Position numbers and translations under genes: made by a program
Assembly: GCA_021372515.1 (NCBI GenBank)
Contig: JAJFUG010000152.1
Location: 1 to 16,283 of the forward strand
Direction of reading: 5' to 3'
Length of the DNA stretch: 16,283 bases
Source of the DNA: a bacterium
GTDB lineage: Bacteria > Gemmatimonadota > Glassbacteria > GWA2-58-10
Notes under the pieces: generated by a model
Told to the model about the DNA's origin: nothing
The model's input: the letters and a program-made list of their open reading frames with translations, nothing else
The model's database searches: none
In this document: positions 1 to 6,401 of the stretch, one piece after another
How positions within the stretch are numbered: position 1 is the first letter of the stretch
Layout of the letters: every line of letters begins with the position of its first letter

Positions 1-8
1 TCTCGCGC

Positions 9-254
9 GTGGAGTTCAGGCCCGGCGATGGAGATATCATGCTGGAGCCGCTGATCTGGAAAGAGAACCCGGCCGCTCCGGGGCCGCCGGTCTACCTGGA
101 GCGCATGAGCGCCTCGGCGCGCGCCGAATATGCAGTCGAGCTGAGCGGGTTACGCAAGGAGTTCAGCCTGCTCAAGCCCGGCCGCAGCGACCGCCTGGCC
201 CAGACATTACAGTGCATCGACGGCGCCCTGGCCGATATCGCCGGCCTGGGCTGA
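9..254 (+). CDS. Small hypothetical protein at left edge (start uncertain, may be partial)
   Basis: I do not recognise this ORF of up to 81 residues. The frame is open to the left edge, so it may be the tail of a longer gene. Candidate starts inside the window are GTG at 9 and ATG at 39; the ATG has a GGAG 4-5 bases upstream and would give 71 residues. The product is soluble, with no signal peptide or membrane segment. Residues from about 30 on (SASARAEYAVELSGLRKEF) look helical and charged, and the end is hydrophobic (IDGALADIAGLG). Third codon positions are GC-rich as in the neighbouring genes, which supports real coding. The next gene starts 79 bp downstream after an AT-rich spacer. No function is assigned. 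Confidence 0.55.
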   Translation: MEFRPGDGDIMLEPLIWKENPAAPGPPVYLERMSASARAEYAVELSGLRKEFSLLKPGRSDRLAQTLQCIDGALADIAGLG

Positions 255-292
255 GTTTCTTTAATAATATGTAGTTTAAAGGGTTTAGTGGC

Positions 293-310
293 AGTTGAAC
301 CTGTTTAACT
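293..310. promoter_or_regulatory. Dyad upstream of the DUF1080 gene
   Basis: AGTTGAA-CCTG-TTTAACT forms a 7-bp inverted repeat with one G.T pair. It lies 23 bp before the ATG at 334, in an AT-rich spacer that also carries TAATAATAT around 262-270. It could be an operator or a 5' UTR hairpin. No good -35/-10 pair is visible next to it. Confidence 0.25.
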
Positions 311-333
311 CACCGTAACCGAAAGGAGCGAAC

Positions 334-1035
334 ATGAACGCGAAAAATTCCGCCGCACTTCTGGCCGTGCTCGGCCTGCTGAGCCTTCCCGCCCTGAGCA
401 TGGCCCAGGAGGCGAAAGAGCCCCGTATGGTCGCCACCCCCGCAATGTCGGCGCCCTCGGATGCGGTCGTGCTGTTCGACGGGAAGAATCTGGAGCAGTG
501 GCAGACCGAGGACGGTCAGCCGGCGCAGTGGAAAGTCGAAAACGGCGTGATGACTGTCAGCAAGGGCAACATAGTCACCCGCAAGTCTTTCGGCGACATG
601 CAGTTGCACCTGGAGTTCGCCTCGCCGAACCCGCCCAAGGGCGAGGGCCAGGACCGCGGCAACAGCGGGGTCTACGTGATGGACCGCTACGAGGTGCAGG
701 TGCTCGACTCGTACAACAACCCGACCTACATCGACGGGATGCTGGGCGCGGTGTACAAGATCGCCCCGCCGTTGGTCAACGCCTGCCGCAAGCCGGGCGA
801 GTGGCAGACCTACGACATCATCGTGCGCGCCCCGCGGTTCGACGCGGACGGCAAGAAAATCAAGGACGCCAATGTCACCGTGCTGCTCAACGGCGTGCTG
901 GTCCAGGACCATCTGGATGTCCCGGCGCCCACCGGCGGGCGGGAAAACACCCCGGAGCAGGCAACCGGGCCGATCCTGCTGCAGGACCACAACCATCCGG
1001 TCCAGTACCGCAACATCTGGGTGCGTGAGCTGTAA
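334..1035 (+). CDS. Exported DUF1080 (3-keto-disaccharide hydrolase family) protein
   Basis: A 233-residue secreted protein. Residues 1-24 are a Sec signal peptide: Lys near the N terminus, a hydrophobic core (ALLAVLGLLSLPAL) and a likely cleavage site SMA|Q. The rest is one DUF1080 concanavalin-like domain. It opens with VVLFDGKNLEQWQ (about 45-57), continues with RGNSGVYVMDRYEVQVLDS and GAVYKIAPP, and ends with GPILLQDHNHPVQYRNIWV, the usual ligand-pocket and C-terminal strands. Family members act on 3-keto-glycosides or other glycans, or serve as sugar-binding modules in the periplasm. The substrate cannot be read from sequence. AAAGGAG lies 6-7 bases before the ATG. The gene stands alone and is followed by a strong terminator, so it is probably monocistronic. 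Confidence 0.9.
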   Translation: MNAKNSAALLAVLGLLSLPALSMAQEAKEPRMVATPAMSAPSDAVVLFDGKNLEQWQTEDGQPAQWKVENGVMTVSKGNIVTRKSFGDMQLHLEFASPNPPKGEGQDRGNSGVYVMDRYEVQVLDSYNNPTYIDGMLGAVYKIAPPLVNACRKPGEWQTYDIIVRAPRFDADGKKIKDANVTVLLNGVLVQDHLDVPAPTGGRENTPEQATGPILLQDHNHPVQYRNIWVREL

Positions 1036-1062
1036 GGTTGAATCAAGCGGAAAGCCAGAGAA

Positions 1063-1096
1063 GCGGATAGGGCTTGACGGCCCTGTCCGCTTTTTT
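1063..1096 (+). terminator. Intrinsic terminator after the DUF1080 gene
   Basis: GCGGATAGGGC pairs with GCCCTGTCCGC (11 bp, one G.U) around a 6-base loop and is followed directly by six T. It lies 28 bp after the stop codon. The leftward gene ending at 1106 converges on it, but the T tract favours only the rightward transcript. Confidence 0.9.
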
Positions 1097-1105
1097 GATG
1101 GGGGT

Positions 1106-1321
1106 TCAGACCAGGACCCGGTCCGCCTTGCGGATTATCTCCACCGAATAACCGTCCAGCACCTGGTAGAAATGCAGCAGCTTGCCGCAGGATTTGCATT
1201 TCTGCGGCAGGTAGAAAAAGGGTGGGCTCAGCTTTCCGTCCACCAGGCGCACCGGCTGGTCCACCTTGCTGTGGCACTGGCTGCATTCCCATTTCGGGTT
1301 GATGAATTCCACTTCCGGCAT
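1106..1321 (-). CDS. Small zinc-ribbon-like protein (two CxxC knuckles)
   Basis: A 71-residue leftward protein. Two CxxC pairs, C13-SQ-C16 and C42-KS-C45, are 25 residues apart, the layout of a small zinc ribbon or rubredoxin-like knuckle. A conserved-looking His follows each half (CSQCH; GKLLHFYQ). There is no signal peptide or membrane segment. It could bind a nucleic acid or a protein partner; I do not recognise a named family. The start is well supported: AGGAGA lies 8-9 bases upstream on the minus strand and a near-consensus promoter lies just before it, giving a short leader of about 26 bases. It is divergent from the small gene at 1482. Confidence 0.8.
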   Translation of the reverse strand: MPEVEFINPKWECSQCHSKVDQPVRLVDGKLSPPFFYLPQKCKSCGKLLHFYQVLDGYSVEIIRKADRVLV

Positions 1322-1353
1322 CGCGGGCTGTCTCCTGGGCTGAAATCGCTCTA

Positions 1354-1382
1354 ATTATACCATAGCCCCGGTTTGAACTCAA
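1354..1382 (-). promoter_or_regulatory. Sigma70-type promoter for the zinc-ribbon gene
   Basis: On the minus strand, TTGAGT (1382-1377), a 17-bp spacer, then TATAAT (1359-1354) preceded by TGG, an extended -10. Predicted transcription start near 1347, just ahead of the SD of the 1321 start codon. Confidence 0.8.
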
Positions 1383-1432
1383 GTCTGTCCTGCAGAATTA
1401 GGGCTCAATCCGGACGGGGAGAATGTCGATAA

Positions 1433-1457
1433 GGGGGATAGGGGTGGGAGAGACGGG
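1433..1457 (+). other. Predicted G-quadruplex motif upstream of the 1482 gene
   Basis: Four G runs on the + strand (GGGGG, GGGG, GGG, GGG) have loops of 3, 1 and 6 bases, with a further GGG at 1463. This matches the G3+N1-7 rule. It lies 24 bp before the ATG at 1482, in a purine-rich stretch that runs from about 1411 to 1480 and merges with the ribosome binding site. Confidence 0.45.
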
Positions 1458-1481
1458 ATTTCGGGAAGAGCCGGAGGGGAA

Positions 1482-1694
1482 ATGATCGATTTTCAGTCCA
1501 TACACGCCAGTCAGCTTCAGGTATACAGGAATTTTCAGCAGTTCAAATCCTCCAACACCCGCCACATGCGGCTGGCCCAGGCCAAGCTCCAGTCGATCCG
1601 GCACATTACCGGCGTGGTCCAGGATGTGATAGCCTCGCGCTCCGCCCTGTATCCGCCCGAGCTGAGCGGGGCCAAGGTGAACCTGCTGGTTTGA
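1482..1694 (+). CDS. Small hypothetical protein, 70 residues
   Basis: I do not recognise this protein. Residues 5-52 look like one or two amphipathic helices rich in Gln, Arg and Ser (YRNFQQFKSSNTRHMRLAQA). The end, YPPELSGAKVNLLV, ends in a short hydrophobic strand. There is no signal peptide. The start is chosen because GGAGGGG ends 2-4 bases before the ATG, slightly close but strong. Third positions are GC-rich. The C-terminal tail resembles that of the protein at 2394-2825 (SGRSVDIYA), so the two may belong to one small-protein system, but this rests on a few residues. No clear rightward promoter is visible upstream; the only strong promoter there points left. Confidence 0.65.
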   Translation: MIDFQSIHASQLQVYRNFQQFKSSNTRHMRLAQAKLQSIRHITGVVQDVIASRSALYPPELSGAKVNLLV

Positions 1695-1709
1695 TTCAGC
1701 CGCCGGGGA

Positions 1710-1768
1710 AGCGGTGTAAGTGCAGTTATTTTTTTAGCTGAATACAAAAAATGTTTACAGCGGTGTAA
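1710..1768 (+). repeat. 10-bp direct repeat AGCGGTGTAA, two copies
   Basis: AGCGGTGTAA occurs at 1710-1719 and again at 1759-1768, with starts 49 bp apart. The second copy fills most of the spacer of the promoter at 1754-1782, a typical position for a repressor operator. No regulator gene is visible nearby. Confidence 0.5.
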
Positions 1769-1782
1769 AAACACTTTATAAT
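1754..1782 (+). promoter_or_regulatory. Strong sigma70-type promoter with no obvious gene
   Basis: TTTACA, a 17-bp spacer, then a perfect TATAAT. The spacer contains GTGTAAAAACAC, a small dyad. Predicted start is near 1789. The first credible gene downstream begins at 2394, about 600 bases later, so this drives either a very long leader or a non-coding RNA. Confidence 0.75.
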
Positions 1783-1784
1783 AA

Positions 1785-1837
1785 GACAGCCCTCCTTCCG
1801 GACACCTGGCCAGTGCTACCCGGAGCGGAGAGCTGTC
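1785..1837 (+). ncRNA. Structured start of a possible untranslated RNA
   Basis: From the predicted start of the 1754-1782 promoter, GACAGC pairs with GCTGTC, CTCC with GGAG and CCGG with CCGG, making one interrupted long hairpin at 1785-1837. The 1838-2393 stretch has no ORF with the codon bias of its neighbours, nor motifs of tmRNA, RNase P, SRP or a known riboswitch that I recognise. The 3' end is unknown. Because the first arm begins slightly before the predicted start site, it could instead be a DNA operator. Confidence 0.3.
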
Positions 1838-2033
1838 AAGTGGATGCCGCAAGACCCAGCCCACGACATCGCACCTCGGGAATACTCCTCGGATATAATT
1901 ATCGGACCGTTAGTATCGGCAATCCAGCTTTTCGTCCCGGAACCGGATATCGGGTCAGGAGGGGGCAAAAACTGCGACTGTGTCGGGCGCCAGCCCCGGA
2001 CAGCGAGAAAAAAATGCCGGTTTGAGATTGAGG

Positions 2034-2073
2034 CCAAATAAAAGGGCCCAGGAAGCTGCCACTTCCTGAGCCC
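2034..2073 (-). terminator. Leftward intrinsic terminator in a gene-free region
   Basis: Read on the minus strand, GGGCTCAGGAAG pairs with CTTCCTGGGCCC (12 bp with one G.U) around a 6-base loop and is followed by TTTTATTTG. On the + strand the same hairpin has a C/A mismatch and no T tract, so it works leftward. No leftward gene lies upstream of it in this window, so it may end a small RNA made from within about 2075-2390. I found no convincing leftward promoter. Confidence 0.7.
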
Positions 2074-2341
2074 GGGCGCACAAAAAGCACGCATCTGACG
2101 CGGATCCATACAGTTGTGCCCCGAAGGGCCTGCGGTGTCCAACACGGCTTTTCATGCGGTTTCTTGTCGATCATGCACATAGTGCTATCGGCAGAATGCA
2201 TGAAGGACTTTAATTTACGCTGCCTTTGGCCGGTTTACCCTTCACGGAAGTGCAAGAATCGTGCTTGGCGTGCATGCTTCATTCCCGCACACCGGGCCGA
2301 GCCCCTTTCGGACCTGTCCTGTTCCGCACGGATCAACCAAC

Positions 2342-2368
2342 GCTCCGGGTGAAAGCTCAACCCGGAGC
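2342..2368 (+). promoter_or_regulatory. Hairpin in the leader of the 2394 gene
   Basis: GCTCCGGGT pairs perfectly with ACCCGGAGC (9 bp) around the 9-base loop GAAAGCTCA. It ends 11 bases before the SD (GGAGGGGG) of the gene at 2394. It has no T tract and is not a terminator. It may be a translation-control or stability element. Confidence 0.4.
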
Positions 2369-2393
2369 CCAAGGCGACAGGAGGGGGCCAGAA

Positions 2394-2825
2394 ATGGACA
2401 TCACAGGAATTTCCGATTCACGTTACCTGGCACGGTCTTTTCAGACCACGGCCTACGAGCAGCCGCAGGATATCGGCTACCAGGGGGGTGCGGCCGGACC
2501 GCAGGTGGTGGGGGATGTGCCCTCGACCGGGCCGCTGCCCGGCTCGAACCGTCCCGAGGAGGGCGCGGTCTGGCTGGAGCAGGGCCGTGAGAAAGCCTAT
2601 CTGGGCAAGGTGCACGTGACCGAGTCGGGGCGCAGCCGGATGGCGCGCCTGGAGGGGCAGTGGGAGATTCAGTCCTGGCACGTGCGCCGTTTGCGGGACG
2701 GTCTCAACTCGCTGGAACGTCAGGCCGCGGCCGGCTCGATGCGCCTGCGCTCGGCCATCGCCTCGCTGACCGACTTGCAGGGGCGCATGGGCAACTCGGG
2801 CCGCAGCGTGGATATTTATGCTTGA
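2394..2825 (+). CDS. Hypothetical protein, 143 residues
   Basis: I do not recognise this protein. The first 55 residues are low-complexity and rich in Gly, Pro and Gln (IGYQGGAAGPQVVGDVPS), probably disordered. Residues 65-130 (about VHVTESGRSRMARLEGQW through IASLTDLQGRMG) are predicted helical with many Arg, Leu and Ala. The end is SGRSVDIYA. There is no signal peptide or membrane segment. The overall pattern of disordered N terminus and helical C terminus is seen in small adaptor or anti-sigma proteins such as FlgM, but I see no family signature. The start at 2394 follows GGAGGGGG at 8-10 bases; upstream in-frame starts have no SD. Codon bias is that of real genes. Its stop overlaps the next promoter. 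Confidence 0.75.
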   Translation: MDITGISDSRYLARSFQTTAYEQPQDIGYQGGAAGPQVVGDVPSTGPLPGSNRPEEGAVWLEQGREKAYLGKVHVTESGRSRMARLEGQWEIQSWHVRRLRDGLNSLERQAAAGSMRLRSAIASLTDLQGRMGNSGRSVDIYA

Positions 2826-2850
2826 CACAGCCGCTGGGCCTCATTATTAA
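2822..2850 (+). promoter_or_regulatory. Promoter of the lipoprotein gene
   Basis: A perfect TTGACA (2822-2827, overlapping the preceding stop codon), a 17-bp spacer and TATTAA (2845-2850). It would give a leader of about 95 bases before the ATG at 2953. Confidence 0.6.
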
Positions 2851-2952
2851 TCTATGCTGTAATATGGAGTTTTATATTCAATATCCAGGCAATCCGATAG
2901 CGTTGTGGAGTCGATATATTTCCATTTTCGTTCCAAGGCGGGAGGGATACAA

Positions 2953-3681
2953 ATGTCTCTGGCTCGATTAAAGTTGTTTCTGCTCACGGCGCTGACCGTG
3001 GCGGCTGTCGGCGCATGCTCGACCAAGCCGAGGTTCTATATCAAGGTTGAGGTGCTCGGCGCGGAGACCTCCTGCCAGAACATGGATATCGATTTTACAT
3101 CCTACGACTACAACGGTGTTCTGGACAGCCTGACCAAGCTGAACAACCCCGGCCCGCGGCCGGATTCCAGCGACTTGATGGTGTTGCTGGATGAATATCA
3201 GAAGCAGCTTGCCTCCAAGACCGCGATGTCGGATTCGGTCAACTCGCTGCGAGACGACCTCGAGAAGATGAATAACACCTCGATCGAGTACCGCAAGCTG
3301 TTCCCGATTTTCCAGGACCTGCAGAAGCGTGAGCAGCAGGCCTCGGAGGATGTGCACCAGGTGCACCAGAAATACCTTGAGATCAAGGGCGCCTACCAGG
3401 AAAAGGTAAACGCCTGGCGTGAAAAGGCTTTCACTGGCTTCACCGATTTCAAGAATAACATACAGCCTGAGCTTCAGACCAAAACCGAGACCACCGATCA
3501 GAACTGCACGATCAGCAAGCTCGACCTTCCTTTCGGCAGGTGGTGGCTCAACGCCGAACTGCGCCGTCCCGGGACGATCAACGAGAAGCTGGTCTGGAAC
3601 ATTCAGTTGCCCACCAAGGGTGATTCGGTGCTGATTATCCTGGATGAGAGCAACGCGGATGTGATCCGGGAATTGCTCTGA
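2953..3681 (+). CDS. Lipoprotein with helical core, function unknown
   Basis: A 242-residue lipoprotein. Residues 1-22 are a type II signal peptide: Arg5 and Lys7, a hydrophobic core (LFLLTALTVAAV) and lipobox V-G-A-C22 followed by Ser, which favours outer-membrane anchoring. After a short strand region (PRFYIKVEVLG), residues about 75-175 are charged helix with coiled-coil character (DLMVLLDEYQKQL; DLQKREQQASEDVHQVHQKY). The last 50 residues return to strands (FGRWWLNAELRRPG; KGDSVLIILDES). I do not recognise the family. The ATG at 2953 is chosen over an in-frame start at 2905 because GGAGGG lies 6 bases before it and the lipoprotein signal then starts correctly. The next gene is also exported, so the two may form an envelope pair. 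Confidence 0.85.
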   Translation: MSLARLKLFLLTALTVAAVGACSTKPRFYIKVEVLGAETSCQNMDIDFTSYDYNGVLDSLTKLNNPGPRPDSSDLMVLLDEYQKQLASKTAMSDSVNSLRDDLEKMNNTSIEYRKLFPIFQDLQKREQQASEDVHQVHQKYLEIKGAYQEKVNAWREKAFTGFTDFKNNIQPELQTKTETTDQNCTISKLDLPFGRWWLNAELRRPGTINEKLVWNIQLPTKGDSVLIILDESNADVIRELL

Positions 3682-3717
3682 GTCCAGCGGTCTGCCAGGA
3701 TAAATTCGAATGCACTG

Positions 3718-3763
3718 CCGGCAGTATCCCGTCTGCAACCCGCCGTGATACTGCCGGTTTGTT
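3718..3763 (+). terminator. Hairpin and T-rich stretch between the lipoprotein gene and its neighbour
   Basis: CCGGCAGTATC (3718-3728) pairs perfectly with GATACTGCCGG (3747-3757) across an 18-base loop and is followed by TTTGTTTATT. The left arm also sits in the palindrome ACTGCCGGCAGT (3714-3725), a possible alternative fold. It resembles an intrinsic terminator or attenuator. Its T-rich tail overlaps the only available start of the next gene. Confidence 0.55.
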
Positions 3764-4127
3764 TATTGCGTTATTGTTCTGCAAACAGGCTGCCGCGCAG
3801 GGCGCGCCGGCCATTGAGAGATGGAGCTTTCAAGTGGCGTCTGGAATCGATGAACTGACTGTCAACTGGGAAGACGAGCAGGGGCGTCTGACTACCCGTG
3901 AGCTGGAAAAAGAGGTGATTTCCAAGGGTGGCGGCTGGGTGACCGTGATGTTTCTGTACGAGGACCTGGACGCGGCCAGCGGTGAGTACGGTCCGAAGAA
4001 AGTCCGCGTGCAGCGCTACCAGAAACGCGGCGACAAGTATATCGTCCAGAGTAAATTCAACATTTCGAGCGAAAAACAGGCTCAGGAGATCATCCGTACT
4101 CTGGCGCAGTGGTTCCCCGAAAAATAA
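3759..4127 (+). CDS. Small exported protein of unknown function (start uncertain)
   Basis: About 122 residues if it starts at TTG 3759. The N terminus (FIALLFCKQAAAQGAPA) is a hydrophobic segment with a plausible AAA-Q-style signal peptidase site, so the protein looks exported, but the usual positive N-region is missing. The frame is open further upstream, where ATRRDTAGLFIALLF would make a better signal peptide, yet no ATG or GTG and no SD exists there after the preceding stop. The mature part (IERWSFQVASGIDELTVNW through AQEIIRTLAQWFPEK) looks like a compact alpha/beta domain of about 105 residues. I do not recognise it. It follows the lipoprotein gene by 77 bp and probably works with it. 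Confidence 0.65.
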   Translation: MFIALLFCKQAAAQGAPAIERWSFQVASGIDELTVNWEDEQGRLTTRELEKEVISKGGGWVTVMFLYEDLDAASGEYGPKKVRVQRYQKRGDKYIVQSKFNISSEKQAQEIIRTLAQWFPEK

Positions 4128-4166
4128 GCCTCCGCTTCCGGGGGCTTGCGTGGCTTGTGTTTTTTT
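4126..4166 (+). terminator. Probable terminator after the exported-protein gene
   Basis: AAGCCTCCG pairs with CGGGGGCTT (9 bp, one G.U) over a CTTC loop, starting inside the stop codon. A run of seven T comes 12 bases after the stem, farther than usual, so its strength is uncertain. Confidence 0.5.
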
Positions 4167-4168
4167 AG

Positions 4169-5467
<1,299 letters not shown>

Positions 5468-5485
5468 AAAGTACGGCTGAAATTT

Positions 5486-5519
5486 GTCGCTCCGGCGGCC
5501 AAGCCGCCGGAGCGACTTT
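5486..5519 (+). terminator. Terminator-like perfect hairpin after ahcY
   Basis: GTCGCTCCGGCGGC and GCCGCCGGAGCGAC form a perfect 14-bp stem with a 3-base loop, followed by TTTC. The T tract is short. The next ATG is only 21 bases further on, leaving no room for a promoter between them. Confidence 0.7.
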
Positions 5520-5540
5520 CTGATTCTGCAAGGGGCGGGC

Positions 5541-6035
5541 ATGATCGAACTGACCATATCCGGGCTGGGAATCGACAGCTCCAACAACTCCCCGGTGGTG
5601 CTGCTCAAGGAGAAGGACGGTGAGCGTGTGCTGCCAATCTGGATCGGCCCGAGCGAGGCCAGCGCTATCGCCATGGAGATCTCGGGGGTCAAGTTCAAGC
5701 GTCCCCTGACCCACGACCTGTTCAAGCAGTGCCTGCTCGACCTGGGGGTGGGTATGGAGTACGTGTTCATCCACGAGTTGAAAGAGAACACCTACTATGC
5801 CCGGATCGTGCTCACCCGGGGTGAGGAGCGTTTCGAGCTGGATGCCCGGCCCTCGGACTCCATCGCCCTGGCCATCCGCATGAAAGCCTCGATCCACACC
5901 ACGGATGAGCTGCTGGACAACGCCAGCAAGATCATGCCCAAGACCGTGACCCAGGCCGAGGAGTACGACCCCGAGGCCCTGCGTGAGACCCTGCGCAAGA
6001 TGAACCCCGAGGATTTCGGAAAATTCACTTTCTGA
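5541..6035 (+). CDS. Bifunctional nuclease (BFN/DUF151) family protein
   Basis: A 164-residue cytoplasmic protein. The family hallmarks are all present: VLPIWIGPSEASAIAMEISG (about 30-49), the RPLTHDLF motif, and DARPSDSIALAIRMKASI (about 103-120). Plant and some bacterial members have been reported to have RNase and DNase activity; the role in most bacteria is unknown. The C-terminal third (AEEYDPEALRETLRKM) is charged and helical and is longer than the core domain. The start at 5541 follows AGGGGCGGG at about 5 bases and gives the usual N terminus MIELTISGLGID. The hairpin just upstream means the gene depends either on readthrough from ahcY or on a promoter inside ahcY. Confidence 0.92.
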   Translation: MIELTISGLGIDSSNNSPVVLLKEKDGERVLPIWIGPSEASAIAMEISGVKFKRPLTHDLFKQCLLDLGVGMEYVFIHELKENTYYARIVLTRGEERFELDARPSDSIALAIRMKASIHTTDELLDNASKIMPKTVTQAEEYDPEALRETLRKMNPEDFGKFTF

Positions 6036-6102
6036 ACCCGCCGCGTTCCGCCTGTCCCGCCCCTGAAACATCCCTGCTTTGAGCAAAATGGAGTAAAATA
6101 AC

Positions 6103-6131
6103 TTGACTGAAGCGCGCTGATTGATTAATAT
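6103..6131 (+). promoter_or_regulatory. Promoter of the aromatic/leucine biosynthesis operon
   Basis: TTGACT (6103-6108), a 17-bp spacer, TAATAT (6126-6131). Predicted start near 6138. It precedes about 265 bases of structured leader, including hairpins CATCCA/TGGATG (6139-6164) and GCGGCC/GGCCGC (6170-6183), the leader ORF and the attenuator. Confidence 0.65.
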
Positions 6132-6204
6132 GACCTTACATCCATAACGATTTGCTTTTGGATGCAGGCGCGGCCACGGCCGCTTGAGACCGGAACATCC
6201 AACC

Positions 6205-6332
6205 ACGGCCCGACGATGATCCGCATTGAGTTGTACCTTTACCTTTTGTTTAGTGACATCAGCGGATGTCAGGTAGTGGGGCCGTAGGCGCTTCAGTCAG
6301 TCAGCAGGACCGGCAAGGAAAAGCCCACTATC
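6205..6332 (+). promoter_or_regulatory. Attenuator pairings: 1:2 hairpin and 2:3 antiterminator
   Basis: Region 2 (AGGTAGTGGG, 6271-6280) has two exclusive partners. In the 1:2 form it is tied up by TGACATC/GATGTCA (6254-6260 with 6265-6271), by TACC inside the control codons (6240-6243) with GGTA (6272-6275), and by ACGGCCC (6205-6211) with GGGCCGT (6279-6285). In the 2:3 form, GGTAGTGGG (6272-6280) pairs for 9 bp (one G.U) with CCCACTATC (6324-6332), the left arm of the terminator. A ribosome stalled on the Leu/Tyr/Phe codons would cover region 1 and favour 2:3, allowing readthrough. A ribosome reaching the stop would cover region 2 and favour the terminator. Confidence 0.8.
6216..6287 (+). 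CDS. Leader peptide with Leu/Tyr/Phe control codons
   Basis: A 23-codon ORF whose codons 6-12 read Leu-Tyr-Leu-Tyr-Leu-Leu-Phe (TTG TAC CTT TAC CTT TTG TTT, 6231-6251). These match the end products of the operon downstream, which encodes chorismate mutase, DAHP synthase and the leucine enzymes. The stop codon (6285-6287) sits just past region 2 of the attenuator, where a terminating ribosome would mask it. The weak point is initiation: no good SD precedes ATG 6216 (nearest GGAA about 20 bases away). An in-frame ATG at 6162 would give 41 codons and has no SD either. The role as a leader peptide is inferred from codon content, position and the RNA structures around it. Confidence 0.75.
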   Translation: MIRIELYLYLLFSDISGCQVVGP

Positions 6333-6352
6333 TAACGCGATAGTGGCTTTTT
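6319..6352 (+). terminator. Attenuator terminator (3:4 hairpin)
   Basis: AAAAGCC-C-ACTATC pairs with GATAGTGGCTTTT around the loop TAACGC, with one bulged C, followed by a T tract (6348-6352) that is partly in the stem. It lies 50 bases before the first structural gene and 32 bases after the leader stop codon. Its left arm is the same stretch that the antiterminator uses. Confidence 0.88.
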
Positions 6353-6401
6353 GCTATATAGGCGTATAATTCCAGCGGGTTGTGCCGTGAAAGGAGAACG
6401 G

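Noticed and set aside
1844-2041. 65-codon ORF on the + strand in the gene-free region
   Set aside because: Third positions are only about half G/C, unlike the neighbouring genes. There is no SD at proper distance and no recognisable domain.
2041-2090. Direct repeat GCAC-AAAAA-GCAC and GCCACT near the leftward terminator, considered as a cobalamin riboswitch piece
   Set aside because: The surrounding conserved cobalamin elements are missing and no related gene follows.
6138-6352. T-box riboswitch before the chorismate mutase gene
   Set aside because: The conserved T-box sequence (AGGGTGGNACCGCG-like) is absent, while a leader ORF with control codons and 1:2/2:3 pairing explains the region.
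6365-6370. Perfect TATAAT just after the attenuator, a possible attenuation-independent promoter
   Set aside because: No -35-like sequence lies 15-19 bp upstream (the place is inside the terminator stem) and there is no TGn extension. It is worth remembering only if start-site mapping shows it.
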